A DNA stretch of 64,000 nt, taken from positions 2,604,001 through 2,668,000 of the forward strand of contig NZ_CP020892.1 of the NCBI RefSeq assembly GCF_002163625.1. The letters are read 5' to 3'. How positions within the stretch are numbered: the stretch's first letter is position 1; each line of letters starts with the position of its first letter. Origin of the DNA: Pseudomonas sp. M30-35 (lineage in GTDB: Bacteria > Pseudomonadota > Gammaproteobacteria > Pseudomonadales > Pseudomonadaceae). Shown piece after piece: positions 8,729-18,016 of this stretch. The position numbers and the translations under genes are program-made. The notes beneath the pieces were generated by a model. The model worked only from the letters and a program-made list of their open reading frames with translations. It made no database searches and was not told the DNA's origin.

Positions 8729-8759
8729 CAAACAGCCCGCCATTACGGCGGGCTGTTTG
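8729..8759 (-). terminator. Rho-independent terminator of the RTX operon
   Basis: A 13-bp perfect stem (8729-8741 and 8747-8759) with a 5-nt loop ATTAC, placed 13 nt beyond the RTX stop codon. On the minus strand the stem ends in TGTTTG/TTTATG, giving a modest T-rich tail. Confidence 0.75.
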
Positions 8760-8772
8760 ATATCACTTTAAC

Positions 8773-11700
8773 CTACTGCCAGTTTGCTGCGATGACCGCA
8801 TTAAGTTGATCACGTTGCACCTGACTCAGGTTGATTTCCCCACCCGCCGGTGCGCCAAAGGCCGCCATGGCACTAACGAGGTTATCGACCTGGTTGGCGT
8901 ACAAAGTCGAGCCACCTGCTTGGACGGCATCCAGACGCTGGGCCGAACTTGCATACCAATCCTGCACTGTAACGCTGTCTTCCGAGCCGACGACATCGAT
9001 CACCAGACTATCGCCCTGACGCGATAACCACAGTTCATCACGAACAATACCTTCGATGCTGAGCATGTCGTTGTCTGCCGGAGTGTTAGACAAGTTGTTG
9101 ATGCTGTCTTGACCATCACCTGCAGCAAAATGGTATGTGTCGTTACCATCACCGCCGAGCAGATAGTCATTACCCGTACTACCTCGTAGTTCGTCGTTAC
9201 CGGCACCACCATCAATCAGATCAGCATCGGACGAACCAATGATGTTCTGATCAGCCGCCTGCCCCGCCAGAATGGTGCCGAAGGCACGCTCATCAGGTAA
9301 GTTCTGGTAGTCAGGCGAGCCGTTGGTGTCAGGGTTATTGAGACCAAACGCGCCGAACAACTGCGCAGCAGTAAGTTGGCCCCCTGATGAGAAACTGATG
9401 ACATCAACGACGTGATCGCCACCCAAGAACCAGTTTTTCAGAGTTACCTGATCACTGCCACCACTGACCTTTAGGACAAGATCATTACCGCTTTTCATCA
9501 GGCCGCTTGAGACTTGGTTGAAGGCAATACCGTCAAAGTGCAGAGTGTCGAAACCTCCACCGATGTTATCGATTAAGTCTTGACCGCCACCGGCTGCGAA
9601 CACATAGGTGTCATCACCACGACCGCCAACCAGTGTGTCATTATCTATACCGCCGTTGAGGGTATCGTTGCCGTTGCCGCCTTCTAAACGATCATTACCG
9701 GCGGCGCCAGAAAGCTGGTCATTGCCATTGAATCCTTGCAGTAAGTCATGCAGAGCTGCGCCATTTAATCCAGCATCACCGCCACTTGTACCCTGCACAA
9801 CATTGTCAAACGCAACTGGTGCTGCCGGCATAGCTAGACCAAATGCCCCGAAAATTTGAGCTGCCGTTAACTGCCCACCAGTTTCGAAGCTCATGGTTTC
9901 AACCAAATTATCACCCCCTAAAAAGAAGTCTTTCAGGGTAATCTGGTTGGCGGTGCTGCCGTCGACTTTGAGGATGAGATCATTACCTGACTTGCCCAAG
10001 CCAGAAGCCACTTGATTGAAGGTAATACCATTAGCAAATTGCAGGGTATCGATGCCACCCAACTCTTCAAGAGCGTCCTGTCCAGCAGTGTAAATATAGG
10101 TATCGTCCTCGACACCACCCAACAACCGGTCATTACCTGCTCCGCCTATCAACGTGTCGTTTCCAGCACCACCAATCAACACATCATTAGCGAGTGTTCC
10201 GATAAGCACATCATCACCACCAACGCCTGCGACGGGAGGCTGCTCGCCACCACCTGGATTGGTGCCACCATCACCCGGATCTTCACCATCTCCAGGATTA
10301 CCGCCATCACCCGGCTCACCAGTGCTGCCACCAGGTAGCGTTGTCAGCAGGCCGGCAATTTGAGCGGTAGTGATATAGCTACCACCATCGGGCTGAATAT
10401 AATCAATGGAGAAATCCCCGCCAAGAAAGTGATTAGTCACTTTTATCTGCTGCTCAAGATCGCCATCCACCAAAATCAGCAGATCATCACCATCGCGGTG
10501 GAAGCTAATCCGAGTGCGTGCGATACCCATAAAGAAGGCACCGTCGAAACCGCCGCCAGTGTTGTCAATAACATCAACGCCACCGTTAGCACGATAATAG
10601 TACTGATCATCGCCTGTACCAGCAGTTAGCTGGTCATCTCCGTCCTCACCATCGAGCACGTCGTTACCAATGCCGCCTATCAGAGAGTTCGAAGCGGCGT
10701 TTCCCGTTAGCACGTTATTAAGCGCATTACCGGTTCCACTTAGAGCAGTCGCGCCCGTCAGAGTAAGATTTTCGATATTATTACCCAGAGTCAGGGTGAC
10801 ACTAGACTCTATAGTATCGATACCCTCACTGACGTTTTCGGTGACTACATCCGAGGTTGTATCAACCACATAGGTATCATCTCCAACGCCACCTTGCATC
10901 GTGTCGCCTCCGGCGCGGCCATCTAGACGATCATTACCGCCCCCACCAACTAACGTATTTTTGCCGCTATTGCCGATTAAAATATTATCGAGCGCATTAC
11001 CGCTACCATTAATCGCAGACGAACCATTCAACGTTAGATTCTCGAGGTTATCACCCAGAGTGAAAGTAACGCTTGTCTCGACAGTATCGATCCCTTCGTT
11101 GACGTATTCGGTCACAACGTCGGTTGCGCGCTCAACCACATAGGTGTCATCACCTAAACCGCCGAGCATGGTATCAACGCCGACCTTACCGTCGAGACGG
11201 TCACTACCTGCGCCACCTATCAAGATGTTTGCACCGCTATTACCGACCAATACGTTATCAAGTTCGTTACCGGTGCCGTTGATCGCCGCACTACCGGTGA
11301 GCAACAAGTTCTCAACGTTGGCAGCCAGTGTCAGAGAACGACTCGCTTCAATAGTATCAATACCACCGTTGCGCCCTTCAACTACGATATCAGCAAGGTT
11401 ATCTAGTACATAGGTGTCGTTACCTTGGCCTCCAATCATGAGATCAACTCCCGCCCCCCCATTCAGGCGATCATTTCCGTTACTACCCTGCAATGTATCA
11501 TTGCCACCAGAGCCACTCAGAGTGTCATTACCAAAGCTACCCTCTAGTTCATCACTATCACTTGTTCCGGTTAGCGTTAAATTTTGTGTTGTAGTAACTA
11601 GAACACTAGCCAGCTCCGTCCTACTATTAACCCCGTCAGAAACAACATACTCAAATTGAGTGTAACCCAAAACACCGGCCTCAGGCGTAACGGTAATCTT

Positions 11701-14700
11701 TCCACTTAAACTATCAAAACTAATACTGATCCCCCATACACCCGCAACTGAAACCAATTCAAATCCATCATTGCTTGGATCGAAATCATCATGTAAAAGA
11801 TTTGAAGCGTAAATAACTAAAGAGCCAGAATTTGACACCTCATATGTCTTGCTGATTTCAATTTCAACATGACCTATAGAGTTTTCAATACGGTCTGACA
11901 AAGTATAATTGAACGAAGCCAGTCCCGTAAAACCGGTGTCTGGGACAAAAACGATGAGCCCATCACTATTTAGAAAAACCTGGCCATTTACTGCATCACC
12001 AACAGCCGACACAGCCAAACCCCAGTTATAATTAGGTTTAGGCACCTCAACATCACTGTCATTAGATAGCAGCTCTATATCTTGGACAAATAACAAGATC
12101 CCCTCCGAGGCTGCAAATGTATCAGTCGCCGCAACCGGAGGAGCCTCACTCAAATGAATCCCACTTAGTATTTCTTCTGCAGTAAAAATCTCATTACCAA
12201 CATGAACAAAACTATTAGCATATTTATTATTGTACCCACCTGCTGGCAGTGCCAAAAAATTCTTCAAAGTAATGGCATCTGATGAATCAGAGAACCTCAA
12301 AATAGCATCCAGTCCGGCTCGACTAAAACCAACATTATCGGATGAATATCCACCAACCTTGATATTCACACCCGAGGAATTAGAATAACTTAAATCAACG
12401 GTATCTGAGCCATCACCCTGTTCAAACAGAATAGTTTTTTCTCCACCTCCTCGTATTTCTACAAGGTCATTTCCAAGCCCACCAACAATAAGGTCATCTC
12501 CATCTCTTACAGTAAATGTATCATCGCCGCCTAAACCATATACAGCATCATCACCAGCTTGAACGATAAATACATCGCCTTGCATAGATCCAATTAGAAA
12601 ATCATCACCAATAGCACTATCACCAAGAAAATATCCACCGTCGGAAATGCGCCCATACTGACCAAGCGTATCGGCATTCGGGCTGTAACTAGTAGAGTAA
12701 TACAGTACATCACGCCAAGTGTAATCATCGGTTATCTGCCGTGCATCTAAATAGACGCCCGTCAAGTCTGTTTCGATAATATCTTTTACTTGCCCCCCTG
12801 CAAAATCCAACGAAAATCGTTCTGCCTTATTTATAGCCGTTTCGGTAGAATTTAAATAAAAATTATTTACTGTAATTTTGTCGGAATAATCCGTCAAACT
12901 GATCATAACCAAACTATTACCAGAACGAAGATAGCTAAATCCGGACTGATTAAATTCACTACTAAATTTAATGTGTGCAAAATCATACTTGTCAGAGCCA
13001 GACCCAGTCGAATATATAATATCCACCTGACCTGAATCCACAGTCACCCAATCATCTCCTAGCCCCGCATCAACAACATCCCCATTATCAACCTGAATAT
13101 AATCGTTACCAGCCCCTCCATAAATAAGATCTTGTCCCGCACGCCCAAATATTGTGTCATCACCAGCGTCGCCATAAATAGTGTCATCTCCAGACCCACC
13201 ATCTATGAAATCATTTCCATCAAGCCCATAGAACGTTGTAGCTTGGTCAGTCAGCGCACCCAAAGTATCATTGCCTGAAGTGCCACTTAGCACACGTAAA
13301 TTTTCATTAATCCATGCTGGAGTCCAAACGGTTCCGTCGATAAACTCAATACGTTGTAGTGAGGGTGTCCCAGTAGAAAACCAACCAGATAAAATCACGC
13401 CATCTGTAGCCCCTTTGATATTAACTCTTAAATCTTGAGCACCATCTGCTGAAAACTCAATGTCAGCAGGGCTTATCCCATCAATAAATTTAAGCGTATT
13501 TACACTACCATCATTTGTTTCATAAATTGTGTCTACACTCTGGCCTCTTGCATATAGGTATACATCGGCGCCATCGCCACCAGACAACGTATCATCTCCA
13601 CTGTTTCCTTGCAGTGTATCGGCTAGGTTACTACCGACCAAATCATCGGCATCCGCACTACCAATTAAATTAAACCCCGCCCCTAACAAATCTTCATAGC
13701 TAAGACTCGACCCATCAAAAAAATCGAAGTAACCTATTATTCGTGAATTTAATACATCAGTATTATCGAAGCCATGAACTATTAGTTTTCCCGGCGCACT
13801 TCCAGCAATTATAATTTCAAGGGTATTGCCGGCCCCTATCGCCAGACTGATATCTTGCTGCTGAATTCCGCTTCCAAAAAAAACTCTGTTTTCAGCAAGA
13901 ACTGGACCACCTAACGAATAGCCAAATCTAGGATCGCTATCATAAATATGATCGATACCATCTCCACGCTCATATCTGTAGACGTTGCCACCACCAGCGC
14001 CGGTTAAAGTATCATCCCCGCGCCCACCACGAAAAAAAGAGTTTCCTTGGGTAGCGGTTAATTTATTATCCACAGCACTACCTACTAGATTCGCGCCAGC
14101 GGATGCTGAGTTCAAATTTATTTCATCTTTACTATGATTGGCATAAGCATCATCTAGACCAATAGAACTTCCATCTGAAAATTTCAGCGTCTTTATTCCA
14201 CCTGACAATCCGTCGGCCAGTATCACTTCATCACTTTGGCTATATTGCAAAGACACATAACTATTTGAGTACTGTATGAAGTTCAAATCTTTAAGGCTAA
14301 CGCCATGACCAAACTCAAGTGTATTGGCACCTTCACTATCCTGAATCGAGTCGGTCCGCTCGCTGTCCCCTAGATTGAAGACATATGTGTCGTCTCCTGC
14401 ACCACCCGATAAATAATCAAGCCCTGCACCGCCAACTATTCTGTCGTTTCCTTCAACACCATAAATCTCATCATCACCACTGCCTCCTTCTAACGTGTCG
14501 TGGCCTTGATCACCTACTAATATGTCGTTGCCCTCACCACCGTACAGAGCATCATGTCCAAGGCCGCCCCACATAGTGTCGTTACCTGTACCCCCAAAGA
14601 GAGTGTCATTACCCGTAGCACCCAGGGAGTTGTCTCCTATCACTTGATCGTCACCGTCGCCCCCATGAAGAACATCACTACCCTCACCACCGAACAAAGT

Positions 14701-17700
14701 GTCGTTACCTGCACCGCCATCCAGCACATCATCCCCATCCTGGCCAACTAGTGTGTCCATGCCTTCATTTCCACTCAGGTAGTCGCTATCATCTCCGCCT
14801 TGTAATTCATCATTCCCAATCCCACCCTTTAGTGTATCCTTACCATTACCAGCGATTAATAAATCGTTATCAGCGCCACCATCTAAATAATCATCACCGC
14901 CTCCAGAATTAAGAGTATCTTTGCCAGATTCGCCGAATAACATATCATTACCAACAAAAATCGTATTACTTAGCTCTTCTAAATCACCGTAAAGAATATC
15001 GTCGTCTTCCCCTCCGTAAATAACATCATGCCCACCACCACCTATGACATAATCATTACCACCATCTCCAAAAATAGTGTCATCGCCATGCATGGCATCG
15101 GGAAGAATTACATAATTCTGTACTAGCTGACTTGATACTCCAGCATAGACTTCTTTGAGTTCACGATCACCAATTAAACGATCATCACCGCTTCCCCCAG
15201 AAATTAAATCTGACCCCGCCTCACCACTAATCCAGTCATTCCCATCACCGCCATAGATATAGTCACCGTAAGTTGAGCGGTCCTCAGAGAAATCAGACTG
15301 CAATCGAATACTAAAATCTGGCCACCAAGTTGATGAATTATAATATTCAACTAAATATCCATCTCCAAATACCCAGTCATCCCCGGAGCCGCCGGAGATT
15401 TGGTCTTGACCCGAACCACCAGTAAGGCTATCAGCACCAAGCCCTCCTATAATTTCATCATCACCACCTCCGCCGCTGACCTCATCATCTCCGTCCCCGG
15501 CATCGACAAAATCATTCGAGCTACCGCCACTATCTAAGCTGTTATATTCTTCGGCCAATATAGTGTCCCGACCTTCGCCCCCTAAAATATAATCACGGCC
15601 TAACCCACCAGACAGGATATCACTGGCACCTCTTCCATCAATATAATCATCACCAGCCATACCACTGATCACGTCGGTTGAATAACTACCGCCATATAAA
15701 TAGTCATTTTTATTACCACCCTCAAAATCTACAAGGTATATTTCGTCAAGCTCATTAAGCACAAATGACTGTTCATTCAAATACGACTGATCTAGACTAT
15801 TACCTAAATCATCATATTTCGAAGCTGAACTCTCTCGATCTTCAAATTTACTTTCTACGTGATAATCTTCAGCATAGATCTCTCCATCGCCTCCTCCATC
15901 GAGCTTTTCAGCATAGTAGGCTTGGCCTAACACGTAAGAATTGATATCAAGTACAAATGCACCGCCACCTACTGAAGGACTGACTGGCTCGACATTCAGG
16001 TACGCTCCAAAGCTCAAATCAAGCGCTCCAGGCGTATAATTTTCAATAAGTACTTTATCGCTGCCCCCATAACTAATTAAAAGACTTTTATAGCCTTGCT
16101 GTGCATCAACAAGAGTAAAGAATACTCCCTCATTCCGCCACGCACTTATGCTAAGTCCTTCTTTATTACCAACTTGTATTGATTGCCCGTTAATCTTTAG
16201 GGATCCAATCCCATCAGTATCAACAATACAGTCAAACCCATCTCCACTTCTGAACTCATAAATATCACGCCCCCCCCCCCCATAGAGAAGATCATTGCCA
16301 CTACCACCTATGATCTCATCATCGCCATTCCCACCCGAAATCGTATCCCTACCGTCTCCACCATCAAGTTGGTCGTTGCCGATACCACCTTCGAGATAGT
16401 CGTGTCCGGCATCGCCTTTCAGAGTGTCATTGCCGCCCATGCCGTAGAAGCGGTCATTCCCAATTTGGCCTTCAAGCGTGTCGGTAGCATCACCACCGAA
16501 GTACACACGGTGAACAAGTGGCTGAAATTCAACAAAAGGATCAGGCAGAACTAAGACCTCTTGTCCAGAGGCAAAATCTCGGTAGTCAAAACCATCTTTT
16601 GCGGCATAGTTGGTAACTTGTTGATTCTCGCTGATAGTCCACTTAGTGATCAGGCCACCCAACATCTTGGAGCGATCAGCTACCCACTCTTGAGTAAGCG
16701 AGCCTAGGCCGGTGCTTTCGTTATAAAGTTCTAGCTGTACCGCCAAGCTAGCGTAATTTGCACCAATGACCGCATAAGGCTTCAACTCTAGCAGAGCACG
16801 CCGCACGGCCAGGCCTTCATCATTGCCGTATAAAGCCAACTCTGTCGTCGATCCAGAAGTTTGGCCTACCATGTCACGAATACCAAATTTATTTTCGAAT
16901 GAAGTGTCGGCGACCATTAACTGCGCATTGATAAATGAGTCTCTAAGATCGCCCTCGCGACTTGCAATGCTATTAGAATTTAACAATGCACGAACATCAT
17001 CTATAAAATCGCGAGCATATTCTTCTTTTGTTGCCGCACTGGCGATACTCTTCAAAGTGGCGAGCGTTTCATCACTACCTATACCACCCAGCAAATATCC
17101 CAGAACATAGCCGCCCGTACTCGAGTAATCGAACGGATTATTTGCCTCATTAAATGCATTTACAGATAATCCAATACCAGAGCCCGCATCACCGAAAGCC
17201 AGATCAAATGCCATCTCACTACTTTCATCTCCAAGACGAAACAAAGCAAAAACCTGGCCTTGCTCATCCTTAAATACCTCGATACTCTCTTCACCGATAC
17301 TCACTGTTTCGGTGCTACCCCCATCAGCAGCAATAATTACTGCTTGTTTATATGAAATACCAAATTGCACACCAGAATTAGTAACTTCTGAAACTGCTGC
17401 CTTAAGTACAATATTCAGGGCATCAGAATGAACATATTTCTGAGCTGACTCTATGTTTTCAGTCAATGCATAATGTGCAGCTAAAAAAAACCGTCCTGGG
17501 AATAACGCCTGCAGCGCTGGGTCTTCCATACCGTTCGCTCTCAACCAAGCCTCATCAGCGTTCAGATAAGCTCCCAATTCAGTCGGCGGCTTGTATGACA
17601 CCACTCCATTTTCGTCAGTTTCTTGAATGAAACCTGAAATTTCATGTGTGATAATTACAGTCGAAAAATCGACTATAGAGTAATCAGGGTACACTCCGGG

Positions 17701-18015
17701 GTATGCGATTTGCAGTAACGCATTTGCATTAATTGCTGGCCCACCAATTAATGATCCACTGCCCGTCGATATCTGAGCCGTATTCAAAAATGCCATATTC
17801 CCGGTCTTTTCGGCCAACAACAGGTAGGCCGCACCTCTGTCTCCGGCAGCAATGTAGGCCAGCACTTTGTCCATATCAGTCTGTGATATATTTGTATAAT
17901 TATCCGGATTATCATCAAGTATATGGGGCGCTATACGATCAGGCAGTGCCAATTCCGACCAGAAGTCAACAAGTTCTCCGAACACTGACGGCAATAGTTC
18001 AAAAACCTGATTCAT
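8773..18015 (-). CDS. Giant RTX (hemolysin-type calcium-binding) secreted protein
   Basis: A 3080-residue type I secretion substrate without a Sec signal. Residues 1 to about 500 form a non-repetitive N-terminal domain that I do not recognise. From about 505 there are many blocks of the calcium-binding nonapeptide GGxGxDxLx, separated by beta-rich spacers of the haemolysin-related type (for example LKFIDGISPADIEFS). Residues about 1955-2145 are two cadherin/VCBS-like domains (LLSNDSDVE, LLHDDFDPSNDG). Then come a 3 x 90-residue tandem repeat, a Gly/Pro linker near 2560-2595, two copies of a FLGGD...GGQLTAAQ module and a C-terminal secretion region. GGGGA 6 nt before the ATG lies inside the end of the preceding gene, so translation is probably coupled. 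A G12 tract occurs at codons 579-582. Adhesin, bacteriocin-like or enzymatic roles are all possible; no lipase or protease motif was found. Confidence 0.93.
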   Translation of the reverse strand: MNQVFELLPSVFGELVDFWSELALPDRIAPHILDDNPDNYTNISQTDMDKVLAYIAAGDRGAAYLLLAEKTGNMAFLNTAQISTGSGSLIGGPAINANALLQIAYPGVYPDYSIVDFSTVIITHEISGFIQETDENGVVSYKPPTELGAYLNADEAWLRANGMEDPALQALFPGRFFLAAHYALTENIESAQKYVHSDALNIVLKAAVSEVTNSGVQFGISYKQAVIIAADGGSTETVSIGEESIEVFKDEQGQVFALFRLGDESSEMAFDLAFGDAGSGIGLSVNAFNEANNPFDYSSTGGYVLGYLLGGIGSDETLATLKSIASAATKEEYARDFIDDVRALLNSNSIASREGDLRDSFINAQLMVADTSFENKFGIRDMVGQTSGSTTELALYGNDEGLAVRRALLELKPYAVIGANYASLAVQLELYNESTGLGSLTQEWVADRSKMLGGLITKWTISENQQVTNYAAKDGFDYRDFASGQEVLVLPDPFVEFQPLVHRVYFGGDATDTLEGQIGNDRFYGMGGNDTLKGDAGHDYLEGGIGNDQLDGGDGRDTISGGNGDDEIIGGSGNDLLYGGGGRDIYEFRSGDGFDCIVDTDGIGSLKINGQSIQVGNKEGLSISAWRNEGVFFTLVDAQQGYKSLLISYGGSDKVLIENYTPGALDLSFGAYLNVEPVSPSVGGGAFVLDINSYVLGQAYYAEKLDGGGDGEIYAEDYHVESKFEDRESSASKYDDLGNSLDQSYLNEQSFVLNELDEIYLVDFEGGNKNDYLYGGSYSTDVISGMAGDDYIDGRGASDILSGGLGRDYILGGEGRDTILAEEYNSLDSGGSSNDFVDAGDGDDEVSGGGGDDEIIGGLGADSLTGGSGQDQISGGSGDDWVFGDGYLVEYYNSSTWWPDFSIRLQSDFSEDRSTYGDYIYGGDGNDWISGEAGSDLISGGSGDDRLIGDRELKEVYAGVSSQLVQNYVILPDAMHGDDTIFGDGGNDYVIGGGGHDVIYGGEDDDILYGDLEELSNTIFVGNDMLFGESGKDTLNSGGGDDYLDGGADNDLLIAGNGKDTLKGGIGNDELQGGDDSDYLSGNEGMDTLVGQDGDDVLDGGAGNDTLFGGEGSDVLHGGDGDDQVIGDNSLGATGNDTLFGGTGNDTMWGGLGHDALYGGEGNDILVGDQGHDTLEGGSGDDEIYGVEGNDRIVGGAGLDYLSGGAGDDTYVFNLGDSERTDSIQDSEGANTLEFGHGVSLKDLNFIQYSNSYVSLQYSQSDEVILADGLSGGIKTLKFSDGSSIGLDDAYANHSKDEINLNSASAGANLVGSAVDNKLTATQGNSFFRGGRGDDTLTGAGGGNVYRYERGDGIDHIYDSDPRFGYSLGGPVLAENRVFFGSGIQQQDISLAIGAGNTLEIIIAGSAPGKLIVHGFDNTDVLNSRIIGYFDFFDGSSLSYEDLLGAGFNLIGSADADDLVGSNLADTLQGNSGDDTLSGGDGADVYLYARGQSVDTIYETNDGSVNTLKFIDGISPADIEFSADGAQDLRVNIKGATDGVILSGWFSTGTPSLQRIEFIDGTVWTPAWINENLRVLSGTSGNDTLGALTDQATTFYGLDGNDFIDGGSGDDTIYGDAGDDTIFGRAGQDLIYGGAGNDYIQVDNGDVVDAGLGDDWVTVDSGQVDIIYSTGSGSDKYDFAHIKFSSEFNQSGFSYLRSGNSLVMISLTDYSDKITVNNFYLNSTETAINKAERFSLDFAGGQVKDIIETDLTGVYLDARQITDDYTWRDVLYYSTSYSPNADTLGQYGRISDGGYFLGDSAIGDDFLIGSMQGDVFIVQAGDDAVYGLGGDDTFTVRDGDDLIVGGLGNDLVEIRGGGEKTILFEQGDGSDTVDLSYSNSSGVNIKVGGYSSDNVGFSRAGLDAILRFSDSSDAITLKNFLALPAGGYNNKYANSFVHVGNEIFTAEEILSGIHLSEAPPVAATDTFAASEGILLFVQDIELLSNDSDVEVPKPNYNWGLAVSAVGDAVNGQVFLNSDGLIVFVPDTGFTGLASFNYTLSDRIENSIGHVEIEISKTYEVSNSGSLVIYASNLLHDDFDPSNDGFELVSVAGVWGISISFDSLSGKITVTPEAGVLGYTQFEYVVSDGVNSRTELASVLVTTTQNLTLTGTSDSDELEGSFGNDTLSGSGGNDTLQGSNGNDRLNGGAGVDLMIGGQGNDTYVLDNLADIVVEGRNGGIDTIEASRSLTLAANVENLLLTGSAAINGTGNELDNVLVGNSGANILIGGAGSDRLDGKVGVDTMLGGLGDDTYVVERATDVVTEYVNEGIDTVETSVTFTLGDNLENLTLNGSSAINGSGNALDNILIGNSGKNTLVGGGGNDRLDGRAGGDTMQGGVGDDTYVVDTTSDVVTENVSEGIDTIESSVTLTLGNNIENLTLTGATALSGTGNALNNVLTGNAASNSLIGGIGNDVLDGEDGDDQLTAGTGDDQYYYRANGGVDVIDNTGGGFDGAFFMGIARTRISFHRDGDDLLILVDGDLEQQIKVTNHFLGGDFSIDYIQPDGGSYITTAQIAGLLTTLPGGSTGEPGDGGNPGDGEDPGDGGTNPGGGEQPPVAGVGGDDVLIGTLANDVLIGGAGNDTLIGGAGNDRLLGGVEDDTYIYTAGQDALEELGGIDTLQFANGITFNQVASGLGKSGNDLILKVDGSTANQITLKDFFLGGDNLVETMSFETGGQLTAAQIFGAFGLAMPAAPVAFDNVVQGTSGGDAGLNGAALHDLLQGFNGNDQLSGAAGNDRLEGGNGNDTLNGGIDNDTLVGGRGDDTYVFAAGGGQDLIDNIGGGFDTLHFDGIAFNQVSSGLMKSGNDLVLKVSGGSDQVTLKNWFLGGDHVVDVISFSSGGQLTAAQLFGAFGLNNPDTNGSPDYQNLPDERAFGTILAGQAADQNIIGSSDADLIDGGAGNDELRGSTGNDYLLGGDGNDTYHFAAGDGQDSINNLSNTPADNDMLSIEGIVRDELWLSRQGDSLVIDVVGSEDSVTVQDWYASSAQRLDAVQAGGSTLYANQVDNLVSAMAAFGAPAGGEINLSQVQRDQLNAVIAANWQ
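9330..10125 (-). repeat. Duplicated C-terminal RTX module
   Basis: Two copies of a module of about 95-100 residues (about 9330-9625 and 9828-10125) each join nonapeptide repeats to a conserved tail with FNQV, SGL, KSGNDL, LK, FLGGD, GGQLTAAQ and FGAFGL. A third, diverged version (FLGGD and TTAQIAGLL) lies near 10350-10515. It matches the haemolysin-type calcium-binding related domain that often precedes the secretion signal. Confidence 0.7.
10231..10340 (-). repeat. Gly/Pro/Asp linker in the RTX protein
   Basis: A low-complexity stretch with repeated GDGGNPG-type units (about residues 2559-2595). It separates the tandem 90-residue repeats from the C-terminal modules and is likely a flexible hinge. 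Confidence 0.75.
10611..11420 (-). repeat. Three tandem 270-bp units in the RTX gene
   Basis: Three in-frame units of 90 residues each start at a DTYVLD/DTYVVE/DTYVVD motif; the matching DNA ACATAGGTGTC/ACATAGGTATC lies at about 11409, 11139 and 10869, exactly 270 bp apart. Each unit carries EGIDTIE, a VENLTLTG-like strand, GTGNALDN and a nonapeptide run. Confidence 0.85.
16270..16281 (-). repeat. G12 homopolymer tract in the RTX coding region
   Basis: Twelve consecutive C on the plus strand are twelve G in the sense strand and make up codons 579-582 (Gly4, between Tyr578 and Arg583). One extra G gives GCG TGA directly after the tract; one G fewer gives a TAA about 23 codons later. This is the layout of a slipped-strand contingency locus, though homopolymer sequencing error must be excluded. 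Confidence 0.8.
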
Positions 18016-18016
18016 A

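Noticed and set aside
11454..11460. Second C run (7 nt) in the RTX gene as another switch
   Set aside because: Seven bases is a common length by chance and much less prone to slippage than the 12-base run.
8773..16510. Regular short DNA repeats resembling a CRISPR array
   Set aside because: They follow the 27-nt period of the calcium-binding nonapeptide within one open frame, with no constant repeat or unrelated spacers.
8773..18015. LapA-type biofilm adhesin
   Set aside because: The N-terminus lacks a retention domain with the di-Ala LapG cleavage site, and no lapG/lapD homologues are nearby.
8773..18015. Secreted lipase or metalloprotease
   Set aside because: No GxSxG or HExxH motif in the N-terminal domain.
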